Source of the DNA: Paracoccaceae bacterium
Lineage (GTDB): Bacteria > Pseudomonadota > Alphaproteobacteria > Rhizobiales > Stappiaceae
Reading direction: 5' to 3'
Assembly: GCA_002709505.1 (NCBI GenBank)
Contig: PARB01000053.1
Coordinates: forward strand, 1 to 32,176
Length of the DNA: 32,176 bases
The position numbers and the translations under genes are program-made. Position 1 is the first letter of the stretch. Each line of letters opens with the position of its first letter. Below are positions 1 through 7,471 of the stretch, in pieces. A model generated the notes under the pieces. It had not been told where the DNA came from. It was given only the letters and a program-made list of their open reading frames with translations, and did not search any database.

Positions 1-79
1 AACGTAAGTTATTGAGGTATAGGGATTTTTCGTAGTTTTGCGGCTTAATACTTGCTGGAGCGGAAACTGCTCGGACGAG
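1..79. other. AT-rich left edge, possible end of an integrated element
   Basis: Bases 1-60 hold 23 G or C by hand count (about 38%), well below the coding DNA that follows. The stretch ends exactly where similarity to tRNA-Gly begins. No gene can be called. A short inverted pair, GAGC/GCTC (58-61 and 69-72), resembles part of a stem but does not make a tRNA D arm. The simplest reading is the outer end of a mobile element adjoining its attachment core. Confidence 0.35.
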
Positions 80-124
80 TTGCCAAGGTTGGGGTCGTGA
101 GTTCGAATCTCATCGCCCGCTCCA
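80..124 (+). other. 3' fragment of tRNA-Gly(GCC), probable attachment (att) site
   Basis: These 45 bases read exactly as a tRNA-Gly from anticodon loop to CCA end: loop TTGCCAA with anticodon GCC at 82-84, 3' anticodon stem GGTTG, variable loop GGGTC, T arm GTGAG-TTCGAAT-CTCAT, acceptor strand CGCCCGC, discriminator T and an encoded CCA. The 5' half is absent: 75-79 (ACGAG) does not pair with GGTTG, and no GCGGGCG acceptor strand occurs near 49-55. A tRNA fragment running from anticodon loop to 3' end is the usual identity block left at the distal end of an element inserted by a tyrosine integrase. The element would lie left of the window. A decayed tRNA gene is the alternative. The fragment itself is certain; the att role is inferred. 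Confidence 0.7.
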
Positions 125-157
125 AACTCTCTCTCAAAATCATCAAATCTTGAGACG

Positions 158-184
158 AATTTCAGCAAATTTGACGCTGAAATT
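158..184. terminator. AT-rich stem-loop downstream of the DNA glycosylase gene
   Basis: AATTTCAGC (158-166) and GCTGAAATT (176-184) form a perfect 9-bp inverted repeat around a 9-base loop. It lies 36 bases beyond the stop of the leftward glycosylase gene and just past the tRNA fragment. There is no clear T run on either strand, so a termination role is only possible. It could also belong to the attachment-site region. Confidence 0.35.
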
Positions 185-219
185 GCGTTTATTGCGTCCA
201 GTCGCTGCGAATTTGCGCG

Positions 220-861
220 TCACGCCGGCAGCCCGGCACCGCGCCCGGTGACGCTTCGGTAATAGCCCCAGAAGAGCCGCGCGGCGATGCCGCGACACGG
301 ACGCCAGGCCTCCGCCCGTCGCATGGTTTCGCGCTGGTCGGGCCGCGCCTCGAGCGAAAACGCGTGACGCACCGCTTCGCGCAGCGCCAGATCGCCGGCG
401 GGGAAAACATCCGGATGGCCGAGACAAAAGAGCAGAAAGACCTCCGCGCTCCACGGGCCGATTCCCTTGATCGCTTCAAGCCGCGCCTGCGCGTCCTCGC
501 CCGGCAGATCGCCGAGCGCGGCGAGATCCAGCCCGTCGCCGAGCGCATCCTCGACCGCGCGCAGGGTCGCGATCTTCGGCCGCGACAGGCCCGCCGCCGC
601 AAGCTCCGCATCTTGCGTGCGCGACAGCGTGTCTGCGTCGAATGGATCAAGAAGCGTCTCGAGCCGTGAAAAGATCGCCGCAGCACTTGCCAGCGAGACC
701 TGCTGCGCGGTGACGATCCGTGCCAGTCCCTTCAGGTCCGGCGAACTGCGCCTCAAGGGCAGGGGACCGGCGCGCTCGGCCACGGGCCGAAGCTCCGGCG
801 CGATCTCCAGAAGCTTCGCGAGGCCTGCGGCGAGATCCGCCTGTGTGTCTATGCGCCGCAT
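220..861 (-). CDS. DNA-3-methyladenine glycosylase (AlkA-like, HhH-GPD family)
   Basis: A 213-aa base-excision repair glycosylase expected to remove alkylated purines such as 3-methyladenine from DNA. The helix-hairpin-helix reads IKGIGPWSAE (131-140) and is followed by the Gly-Pro-Asp region GHPDVFPAGDLAL, in which D157 matches the catalytic aspartate of the family. Substrate-side residues around TAQQVSLASAAAIF (51-64) are also typical. The frame opens further upstream, but ATG at 861 is preferred because AAGGA lies about 8 bases before it and the upstream residues are arginine-rich and non-conserved. It lacks the N-terminal domain of E. coli AlkA, as many short alphaproteobacterial homologues do. 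It is divergent from gluQ, with about 100 bp between start codons. The family is clear; the exact substrate is inferred. Confidence 0.88.
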   Translation of the reverse strand: MRRIDTQADLAAGLAKLLEIAPELRPVAERAGPLPLRRSSPDLKGLARIVTAQQVSLASAAAIFSRLETLLDPFDADTLSRTQDAELAAAGLSRPKIATLRAVEDALGDGLDLAALGDLPGEDAQARLEAIKGIGPWSAEVFLLFCLGHPDVFPAGDLALREAVRHAFSLEARPDQRETMRRAEAWRPCRGIAARLFWGYYRSVTGRGAGLPA

Positions 862-965
862 CCCGCGTTCCTTCGGCAGAGTCAGCCCGGCGCGCAGGAA
901 ACCCCGTCCGACGCGGCGGCGCAAGATGCGTTGACGGCCCGGCCGTTTCTTGGGATGGACGACAC

Positions 966-1859
966 ATGACCCGCCCCGTCTATCGCTTCGCGCCCTCGCC
1001 GAACGGCCGCCTGCATCTGGGACATGCGCTCTCGGCGCTGATCAATTTCGACGCCGCGCGCGCCTGCGACGGCCGCTTCCTGCTGCGCATCGAGGACATC
1101 GACACCACCCGCTGCACAGCCGAACTGGAGGCGGCGATCCACGAGGATCTCGCCTGGCTGGGACTGTCGTGGGAAACCCCGGTTCGCCGCCAGTCAGCGC
1201 ATTTCGCCAACTATCGCAAGGCGCTTGAAACGCTGGAAGGCGAGGGTCTCGTCTACCGTGGCTATCTGACGCGGCGCGAGATCCGCGATGCGGTCGACCG
1301 GGCCGAGAAGCGGGACGGCCGGCCCTGGCCGCGCGATCCCGACGGCGCGCCGCTTTATCCCGGCGACCGGGCCGTGCTGACGCCGCAGGAGATCGCCGCC
1401 CGACAGGCCGGCGATGCGCCTTATGCGCTGAGGCTCGACATGAAAAAGGCCGTCGCCCGGCTTTCCGCACCGCTCACCTGGCAGGAAATGCCCGCACCGC
1501 AGGCCGGTGCGGAAAACGACGCAGCAACGCGCGTCGCCGATCCGGCCCTTTGGGGCGACGTGGTGCTGGCCCGCAAGGACACGCCGACGAGCTATCATCT
1601 CTCCGTCGTGGTGGACGATGCGCTGCAGGGGGTGACCCATGTGGTGCGCGGGCGCGATCTGTTCGAGGCGACCGCGGTTCACCGGTTGCTGCAGGCGCTG
1701 CTCGGCCTGCCGCAGCCGCACTACCACCACCACCGGCTGGTTCTGGACGAGACGGGCCGCAAGCTCTCCAAGTCGAAGGGCGACACGGCGCTTTCTGCCC
1801 TCAGGGCGGCCGGCGAGAGCCCCGCCGGCATTCGCCGCCGCATCGGCCTCGACGCTTAG
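966..1859 (+). CDS. gluQ: glutamyl-Q tRNA(Asp) synthetase
   Basis: A 297-aa paralogue of the glutamyl-tRNA synthetase catalytic core, lacking the anticodon-binding domain. Such enzymes attach glutamate to queuosine at position 34 of tRNA-Asp. The class I signatures are intact: SPNGRLHLGH near the N terminus (HIGH-type motif HLGH, 17-20) and KLSKS (266-270). The protein stops about 30 residues after KLSKS, as expected for GluQ and far short of a full GltX. ATG 966 opens directly at the conserved RFAPSP block, with GGGATGG upstream. Where many GluRS and GluQ proteins carry zinc-binding cysteines after a VYxC motif, this one reads VYRGYLTRRE, so that metal site appears absent. It converges on the AEC transporter gene with 12 bases between stops. 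Confidence 0.93.
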   Translation: MTRPVYRFAPSPNGRLHLGHALSALINFDAARACDGRFLLRIEDIDTTRCTAELEAAIHEDLAWLGLSWETPVRRQSAHFANYRKALETLEGEGLVYRGYLTRREIRDAVDRAEKRDGRPWPRDPDGAPLYPGDRAVLTPQEIAARQAGDAPYALRLDMKKAVARLSAPLTWQEMPAPQAGAENDAATRVADPALWGDVVLARKDTPTSYHLSVVVDDALQGVTHVVRGRDLFEATAVHRLLQALLGLPQPHYHHHRLVLDETGRKLSKSKGDTALSALRAAGESPAGIRRRIGLDA

Positions 1860-1871
1860 GGATCCGCGTTC

Positions 1872-2825
1872 CTAGCCGCCGAGAAACACCATCCAGGCAC
1901 CCGTGGTGACCACGGCGGCGGCCGTGGTCAGCGTGATCGAATTTGCCGACATGGCGTGACCGGTGCCGTAATGGGTGGCGAAGAGGAACGCGTTGATGCC
2001 GGTCGGGCAGGCGGCCGTCAGTGTGGCCACCGCCACCCAGAGCGGCGGCAGCTGCACCACATGGGCGGCCATCACATAGACCACCGCCGGCATGACCGCG
2101 ACCTTGAGCAGGCTGAGCACCAGCCCGGGACCGATGTTGCCGCGAATGCCGTAGGCGACCATGCTCATGCCGAGCGAAAACAGCGCGACGGGAATGGCGG
2201 CGCCTGCAATCCGGCCGAGCACATCGGCGAAGACCCCGCTGACCGGAAGCCCGGTGATGCGCCACAGGCCGCCGGCCAGAATGCCGATGACGATCGGGTT
2301 GGTCACCAGATTGCGCGCGACGCCTGCAAGAACGCCGGAAAGCGGCTTGGCGTCCTGGGTGCCGTCGACCACGGCCGCGCGTTCCATCACCACGGAACAG
2401 ACGACCGTCATCACCGGCAGATGGATCGAGATCAGCACGAACAGGGGCACCAGGCCCGCCTCGCCGTAGATCGAGGTGATCAGCGGAATGCCGACCAGCA
2501 CCGTATTGGCGAAACCGGCGCTGATGCCGCCGATCACGCCGGCGCGCGCGTCCCGCCCGAAACCGCGACGCACGACGAGCGTGCCGAGGGCCCAGGTGAT
2601 CGCGACGCCGGTGAAATAGGCGATCCAGAACCCCCAGGGCGACACGCCGTCGAGCGAACTGGTGGCGAGCGTGCGAAAGATCAGGACGGGAATGGCGATC
2701 ACGAAGACGAACTGGCCGAGCGCATCGCCGATCCGCGCGTCGAGCAGACCGATGCGGGCTGCCGCATAGCCGATGCCGATGAGCGCGAACACCGGAAGAA
2801 CGATGGTGAGGATCTGGTCTGCCAT
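1872..2825 (-). CDS. AEC family transporter (auxin efflux carrier-like permease)
   Basis: A 317-aa hydrophobic protein with about ten predicted membrane segments in the two-bundle layout of the AEC/BART family. It starts with MADQILTIVLPVFALIGIGY, the typical first helix. The family includes malonate and other organic-anion carriers as well as plant auxin carriers; the substrate cannot be read from sequence. Conserved blocks include GFANTVLVGIPL in the first half, and SLGMSMV and CPTGINAFLFA in the second. ATG 2825 is chosen because GAAAGAG lies just upstream and the hydrophobic start follows at once; the open frame extends upstream but its sequence there is unlike a protein. It is divergent from the hybrid kinase gene with 154 bp between start codons, so the two may share regulation, but nothing shows this directly. 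Confidence 0.88.
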   Translation of the reverse strand: MADQILTIVLPVFALIGIGYAAARIGLLDARIGDALGQFVFVIAIPVLIFRTLATSSLDGVSPWGFWIAYFTGVAITWALGTLVVRRGFGRDARAGVIGGISAGFANTVLVGIPLITSIYGEAGLVPLFVLISIHLPVMTVVCSVVMERAAVVDGTQDAKPLSGVLAGVARNLVTNPIVIGILAGGLWRITGLPVSGVFADVLGRIAGAAIPVALFSLGMSMVAYGIRGNIGPGLVLSLLKVAVMPAVVYVMAAHVVQLPPLWVAVATLTAACPTGINAFLFATHYGTGHAMSANSITLTTAAAVVTTGAWMVFLGG

Positions 2826-2979
2826 AATCGCTCTTTCGCATGGCGCCCGCGCAATCACAAGCGCGCGAATGGCGCCGCCGCCCCGCATCCGGCGCGAAAC
2901 CCGCCCCTTGATTTGCGCGGCCGGACTGTCAAAGTGCGGGCAACCGCCCGGCACGGCACAGCCGGCGAAAAGGCCACCG

Positions 2980-4152
2980 ATGAGCGATACACCGACACCG
3001 CCGCATGACCCGGACCCGCAGGAGCGCGCGGAGCTCACCGCGGATCTGGCCGGACTGCTGCACGACCTGCGCACGCCGCTCTCCGCCATGCGCACGGCCG
3101 TGGAACTGATCGATCTCGACCCGACGACCCAGCGCCAGGCCTCCGCGATCCGCACCCTGGAAATGGCGATCGACGCGCTTCTGGCGATGACCCAGGACCT
3201 GCTGGACCCGGACGGCCTGCCGTCGCCGCGCGCAAACACGCCGGAGACGGCCGCGGACGCCATTTCCGCCGTCACCGACCTCTTTGCCGCCGATGCAAGG
3301 ACCCGCGGCCTGCGCCTCGACTGCGAGATCGCGGCCGATCTGGAGGGCTATGGCATCGCCGACCCGCTCTCGCTGCGCCGGATCCTGTCGGTTCTTCTCG
3401 ACAATGCGCTGAAATACACCGGCGAGGGACGCATCACGGTGACGGCCCGCGCGACCCATGGCGGCGCCCGTCCGTCGCTGGAGGTCGATGTCGCGGACAC
3501 CGGGATCGGCATTCCGGAAGCCGAGCGGAATGACCTGTTTCGTCCGCGCAAACGCGGCGAACGGGCAAGCGCGTCGGCCTCGGGAAGCGGTCTCGGACTT
3601 TGGAGCGCCGCACGGCTTGCCGCCTCCATCGGCGGGCGGCTTGCCCTGGTCGAGAGCTCGGCGATGGGAACGACCTTCACCGTGCGATTGCCCCTGGTCG
3701 CACCCGCGCCGGACCCGGCACGAGCCGATGCGGGCGGCGCGAACATCCGCGTGCTGCCGCGCCGCAGGGTTCTGGTCGTCGACGACAATGAAACCAACCG
3801 CCGGATGATCGAGGCGATGCTCGGCGCCTTCGGTGTGGACGCGGTTCTGGCCGACGGCGGGCGGGACGCGCTCGCCCGCCTTGGCGAAGAGACGGTGAAT
3901 GCGGTTCTGCTCGACATCAACATGCCGGACATGAGCGGTCTGGAAACGCTGGCGGCGATCCGGGCGCTGCCTGGAGACGCGGCCGCCCTGCCGGTGATCG
4001 GCATCACCGCCGCGATCATTCCCAACCACCGCAAGCTGGAAGACGCCGGCTTTCACGCGATCCTCGACAAGCCCGTCTCGCCGGCGGTTCTCTTCGCCGC
4101 CCTCGACCGGGCGATGACGGATTGCCGCAAGGCCGGATCCACCGGCGACTGA
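2980..4152 (+). CDS. soluble hybrid histidine kinase-response regulator
   Basis: A 390-aa two-component protein with no membrane segment and no PAS, GAF or other recognisable sensor domain. Order: HisKA dimerisation helix with H28 in LLHDLRTPLSAM; HATPase_c with N box LLDNALKYTGEG (N142), G1 box DTGIGIP (173-179), an F-box-like LFRP and G2 box GSGLGL (202-207); then a receiver domain from about 262, with acidic pair D268-D269, phosphoacceptor D312 in LLDINMPDMSG, T343 and K364. All catalytic residues are present. ATG 2980 follows AAAAGG at a good distance. With so short an N terminus, input must come from a partner protein or through the receiver, and no separate output regulator is adjacent. 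Divergent from the AEC transporter. The domain call is firm; the signal is unknown. Confidence 0.9.
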   Translation: MSDTPTPPHDPDPQERAELTADLAGLLHDLRTPLSAMRTAVELIDLDPTTQRQASAIRTLEMAIDALLAMTQDLLDPDGLPSPRANTPETAADAISAVTDLFAADARTRGLRLDCEIAADLEGYGIADPLSLRRILSVLLDNALKYTGEGRITVTARATHGGARPSLEVDVADTGIGIPEAERNDLFRPRKRGERASASASGSGLGLWSAARLAASIGGRLALVESSAMGTTFTVRLPLVAPAPDPARADAGGANIRVLPRRRVLVVDDNETNRRMIEAMLGAFGVDAVLADGGRDALARLGEETVNAVLLDINMPDMSGLETLAAIRALPGDAAALPVIGITAAIIPNHRKLEDAGFHAILDKPVSPAVLFAALDRAMTDCRKAGSTGD

Positions 4153-4187
4153 CCTCAGGAAGACGAAAAAACCCGCGGAATGCGACG

Positions 4188-5075
4188 CTAGAGGACGACG
4201 ATGCCGGTATGCTTGGCCTTGTGCTCCGGCTCGACGTGGATCGTCGTGCGCGCGCCCGGAACGCCCTTGGCGATGCCTTCCTCGACCCGGTCGCAGATCT
4301 CATGCGCCCGGTCGACGGTCATGTCGCCCGGCACCACCAGATGGAAATCGATGAAGATCACATGGCCGGCGGAGCGGGTCCGGAGGTCATGCGCCTCCAG
4401 CGCGCCGGCCCCGGCCTCGGAGATCGCCTCGCGGATCTTGTCCTGAAGCGCCGGGGAGACCGCCTCGTCCATCAGCCCGCCAATGGATTCCTTCACCAAT
4501 CCCCAGCCCGACCACAGGATGTTGATCGCGACCAGTCCGGCAAGCACGGAATCGAGCGCCTGGACGCCGGTTGCAAACACCAGCAGGACGCCGACGAGAA
4601 CGCCGAGCGAAGACACAACATCGGTGACCAGATGCTTGCCGTCGGCCACCAGCGCCAGCGAGCGGTGCTGGCGCCCGACGCGGATCAGGACGAAGGCCCA
4701 GACCCCGTTGAGCACCGAGGCGAGGCCGTTGACGGCGAGGCCCTGGACGGAGAACTCCACCGGCTGCGGATCGACATAGGCCATCCAGGCCGCCCGAATG
4801 ATCGACAGCGCCGCGAGCACGATCATCACGCCGACCAGCACGGCGGCGAAATACTCGACCTTGTGATGACCGTAGGGATGATTGCTGTCGGCCGGCTTGG
4901 CGGCGAACCACACGGCGAGAAAGGCGGCAATCGCCGAGGCGACATTGACCACCGATTCCAGCGCATCGGAATATAGCGCGACGGAGCCGGTCCACCAGTA
5001 GGCGACAAGCTTCAGGCCCAGAACGAGCAGCCCGACAAGAATGCTGGAAAAGGCGATGCGCAAGCGCAGGGACAT
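4188..5075 (-). CDS. cation diffusion facilitator (CDF) family metal efflux protein
   Basis: A 295-aa inner-membrane antiporter of the CDF family, which exports divalent metals such as Zn, Fe, Mn or Co in exchange for protons. Six membrane helices are followed by a cytoplasmic domain ending in HVEPEH. Family motifs: ALYSDALESVVNV in helix 2, the loop signature NHPYGHHKVEYFA, and DGKHLVTDVVSS in helix 5, whose H and D match the transport-site residues. The C-terminal domain contains HVIFIDFHLVVPGDMTVDRAH, typical of the metal-sensing fold. ATG 5075 is preferred over an in-frame TTG at 5093, which lacks a ribosome site. The hybrid kinase gene ends 35 bases away and converges on it. Metal specificity is not evident. 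Confidence 0.92.
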   Translation of the reverse strand: MSLRLRIAFSSILVGLLVLGLKLVAYWWTGSVALYSDALESVVNVASAIAAFLAVWFAAKPADSNHPYGHHKVEYFAAVLVGVMIVLAALSIIRAAWMAYVDPQPVEFSVQGLAVNGLASVLNGVWAFVLIRVGRQHRSLALVADGKHLVTDVVSSLGVLVGVLLVFATGVQALDSVLAGLVAINILWSGWGLVKESIGGLMDEAVSPALQDKIREAISEAGAGALEAHDLRTRSAGHVIFIDFHLVVPGDMTVDRAHEICDRVEEGIAKGVPGARTTIHVEPEHKAKHTGIVVL

Positions 5076-5210
5076 GTCAGGCGGCCCACTCAAGAACGAT
5101 CATAGCGCCGGCGCGCCGCCCGGCGGTTGCCGTTCGCCCGCCGGCGCCAAAGCCCTACCCTGTTTTCTGCGCGAAGACAAACATCGCGGCCGGCGGCGGT
5201 TTTCGCGCGC

Positions 5211-5951
5211 CTAGCGGATCGCCGCACCGAGGATTCGGCCCGGGCGGCCGCCGTCTTCCATCTGCACCAGAACGGCGCAGCGTTCCGCCTGCATCTTCTT
5301 CAGATCGCTCATCGGCAGACGGAACTCCAGCGCGCCGCCGTCCCACATGCCGACCGCGCGCAGGCTGCGCACGACATTGGTGTAGACGATCTCGCTGCCA
5401 CGGTTTTCACCGCGTCCGATGTCCACCGCAACGGGCGCGGCGACAAAGGCGAGCAGCACGGTGGCCATGCCGCCGGCAACCGGCATGTCGCCGGAAACCC
5501 GGATCGTGAGAACCCCCTTTTCGGAAAGGATCGCGACATCGACCGGCAGCGGCGGCACCGAGGCGAGCGCCGCCTCCAGCGCCTTGCGGTCGCTGCCGAC
5601 CATGTGGCGCTGACCGTTGACCACCACCTGCGGCGTATAGACGTCACGGTCCCCGCGTGCGGCCGCATAGTCGCGCTGCCGCTCGCTGTTGGCCGGCGAG
5701 GCGAGCGTGTCCTGCCAGCCGAGATAATCCCAGTAGTCCACCGGATAGGACAGCGTCACCAGATCGTCGCGGGCGGAAATCTCGGTGATCAGGCGGTCGG
5801 CCGGCGGACAGGACGAACAGCCCTGGCTGGTGAAAAGCTCCACCACCGCGCGCGGTCCGTCCGCTGCCCCGGCAACCGGGGGCAGCGCCAGAAACAGCAC
5901 GGCAAACATCGCCCGCAGGCTGCGGCGCGGCGAAACGAAGGACATCGACAT
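5211..5951 (-). CDS. DUF1223 family secreted thioredoxin-like protein
   Basis: A 246-aa protein of the DUF1223 family. A signal peptide is visible: basic SPRRSLR, hydrophobic AMFAVLFLALPPVAG, and likely cleavage after AGA-A. The mature protein begins with AVVELFTSQGCSSCPPAD, a CxxC in a thioredoxin-like first strand, then YPVDYWDYLGWQD and YTPQVVVNG, all typical of the family. It presumably acts in the periplasm; a redox role is suggested by CSSC but is not established for the family. ATG 5951 is favoured by AGGAAAG about 9 bases upstream; a second ATG two codons later is possible. The open frame reaches further upstream without ribosome site or conservation. It sits downstream of the Nudix gene on the same strand with a 141-bp gap, so it is probably a separate transcript. 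Confidence 0.88.
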   Translation of the reverse strand: MSMSFVSPRRSLRAMFAVLFLALPPVAGAADGPRAVVELFTSQGCSSCPPADRLITEISARDDLVTLSYPVDYWDYLGWQDTLASPANSERQRDYAAARGDRDVYTPQVVVNGQRHMVGSDRKALEAALASVPPLPVDVAILSEKGVLTIRVSGDMPVAGGMATVLLAFVAAPVAVDIGRGENRGSEIVYTNVVRSLRAVGMWDGGALEFRLPMSDLKKMQAERCAVLVQMEDGGRPGRILGAAIR

Positions 5952-6092
5952 TGCGCGGTTCTTTCCTGACGCCGACCTCCCCGATCCACCGGATCGGCGG
6001 TTCCCCGGCGTGCGAGACTGCGAAGACTGAGGCACAATAGGCAAGCCCGCGTTCAATGACCACTCACGACCCCTTGAGGGGCGCGGGAGCGC

Positions 6093-6650
6093 TCAGCGCG
6101 ACATCTTCCCGGTCTCGAGGGCCCCGGTCTCGCCTGGCGGATTGGCCAGCGGCGCCACCGCGCGTCCGGCATCGACATCGCGCCTGTGGGTGAGCGCCCA
6201 ATGCACGGAGGGGAAGGCGATCTGGTCCCAGGGGATCTCCTCCCAGTGGAACAGCCCGGCTTCCAGCGTCTCCGACCCGGCGGCGAAGCGTCCGTCGAAG
6301 CGGGCCTTGTAGATCATCTGCACCTGCGACAGCCGCGTGATGGTGTAGACCGCGAGCAGGCCCTCAAGCTCGATCTCGGCGCACAGCTCCTCGCGCGCCT
6401 CGCGCCGGGCCCCGTCTTCCGGTGTTTCGTTGAGTTCCAGATAGCCAGCCGGCAGGGTCCACAGGCCCGAGGACGGCTCGATGGCGCGCCGCCCGAGCAG
6501 ATAGCGCCCCTCGTGCACCACCACCGAGCCGACGACGATGCGCGGATTTTCATAAGACACGAAGCCGCAGCGGTCGCAGATGTCGCGCTCATGCGTGTCG
6601 CCCTTTGGCCGGGCGCGGCGGAAGGTCGGAGACAGGGGAGTGTCGCTCAT
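6093..6650 (-). CDS. Nudix hydrolase with zinc-ribbon-like N terminus
   Basis: A 185-aa Nudix-fold pyrophosphohydrolase. The N-terminal CDRCGFVSYENPRIVVG (from C25) resembles the half zinc ribbon and entry strand of NADH-pyrophosphatase-like Nudix proteins. The Nudix box starts at GYLELNETPEDGARREAREE and continues LCA. It fits the consensus GX5EX7REUXEEXGU except that the last Gly is Cys. The substrate, a nucleoside diphosphate linked to another moiety, is not predictable. Its ATG lies 6 bases beyond the stop of ccmG, so it is very likely the last gene of the ccm operon. The coupling is seen; a functional link to cytochrome c maturation is not. Confidence 0.9.
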   Translation of the reverse strand: MSDTPLSPTFRRARPKGDTHERDICDRCGFVSYENPRIVVGSVVVHEGRYLLGRRAIEPSSGLWTLPAGYLELNETPEDGARREAREELCAEIELEGLLAVYTITRLSQVQMIYKARFDGRFAAGSETLEAGLFHWEEIPWDQIAFPSVHWALTHRRDVDAGRAVAPLANPPGETGALETGKMSR

Positions 6651-6656
6651 GCCGCT

Positions 6657-7268
6657 CTATCCGTTCGGCGTGGCGAGGATCTTGTCCAGCTCGGGAAGGA
6701 AAACGTCCCGGTAGCTCTCCGGCGACAGCGGGCCGATGAACTTGTAGCGGATCGTGCCGGCCGCATCGACGATGAAGGTCTCCGGCACGCCGTAGACGCC
6801 CCAGTCGATCGCCGCGCGACCCTTGTCGTCGGCGCCGACGCGGTCGTAAGGATTGCCGAGCGTGCCGAGAAAGCGGCGGGCGTTCTCCGGCTTGTCCTTG
6901 TAGTTGATGCCGATCATCTGCGCCTTGTCGAGGCGGGCCAGATCCTCCAGCAGCGGATGCTCCTGACGGCAGGGCGCGCACCAGGAGGCGAAAATGTTGA
7001 CCACGCTGACCTGGCCGAGCAGATCCGCGCGCGAAACGCCGGGAACCGGTGCGCCGTCGCCGCCGCGCAGGTCGGCGACCGGCGGCAGCGTGAACTCCGG
7101 CGCCGGCTTGTCGATCAGCGCGGAGGGAACCTGGGACGTGTCCTTGCCCGACAGGAGCTGCACCAGGAACAACACCGCAAGAAGCGCGAACACCACCAGC
7201 GGCAGAAGCGCCATCAGCGGAATGCGGCGGCGCGGCGCGGGCGAGTGCGGAACCGTGTCTTCGCTCAT
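6657..7268 (-). CDS. ccmG: cytochrome c biogenesis thiol:disulfide oxidoreductase CcmG (DsbE)
   Basis: A 203-aa membrane-anchored periplasmic thioredoxin that keeps the CXXCH cysteines of apocytochrome c, or CcmH, reduced for haem attachment. An N-terminal anchor (about 17-40, LMALLPLVVFALLAVLFLV) precedes KPAPEFTLPP. The active site is FASWCAPCRQEHP, with the family's WCAPC. The acidic groove typical of CcmG is represented by GINYKDKPENARRFL, and YGVPETFIVD carries the cis-proline. Its ATG overlaps the ccmD stop by four bases (ATGA), indicating translational coupling. It is the fifth gene of the leftward ccmABCDG operon and is followed after 6 bases by the Nudix gene. Confidence 0.95.
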   Translation of the reverse strand: MSEDTVPHSPAPRRRIPLMALLPLVVFALLAVLFLVQLLSGKDTSQVPSALIDKPAPEFTLPPVADLRGGDGAPVPGVSRADLLGQVSVVNIFASWCAPCRQEHPLLEDLARLDKAQMIGINYKDKPENARRFLGTLGNPYDRVGADDKGRAAIDWGVYGVPETFIVDAAGTIRYKFIGPLSPESYRDVFLPELDKILATPNG

Positions 7269-7471
7269 GATCCGCTCTCCCGGGCGTCTGCGCTCCGGGC
7301 GCGGGCGGAGCGACGGGTCACGCCCTGCGCCTCCATCGCCGCCAGCCGGGCGCGCAGCCGCGATCCGTCGGCGAGGATCCAGACGAAGAGCGCGCCGATC
7401 ACCACAAGCGTGACGACGTAACAGGCGATGATGAAGCCCGCATGGGGGCCGAGTTCGAGGAAATCGGTCAT
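7265..7471 (-). CDS. ccmD: haem exporter accessory protein CcmD
   Basis: A 68-aa small membrane protein that connects CcmC with CcmE in release of holo-CcmE from the CcmABCD complex. One membrane helix (about 12-34, AGFIIACYVVTLVVIGALF) is followed by a basic tail, and the start GPHAGFIIACY matches the CcmD signature. ATG 7471 overlaps the ccmC stop by four bases, and its own TGA overlaps the ccmG ATG by four bases, so the frame is fixed by coupling on both sides. The open frame extends far upstream opposite ccmC sequence, but that part is not CcmD. Confidence 0.92.
   Translation of the reverse strand: MTDFLELGPHAGFIIACYVVTLVVIGALFVWILADGSRLRARLAAMEAQGVTRRSARARSADARESGS

Noticed and set aside
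4122-4976. 284-codon plus-strand frame opposite the CDF transporter
   Set aside because: Shadow of a well-defined metal transporter; His- and Asp-rich composition reflects antisense codons rather than metal binding.
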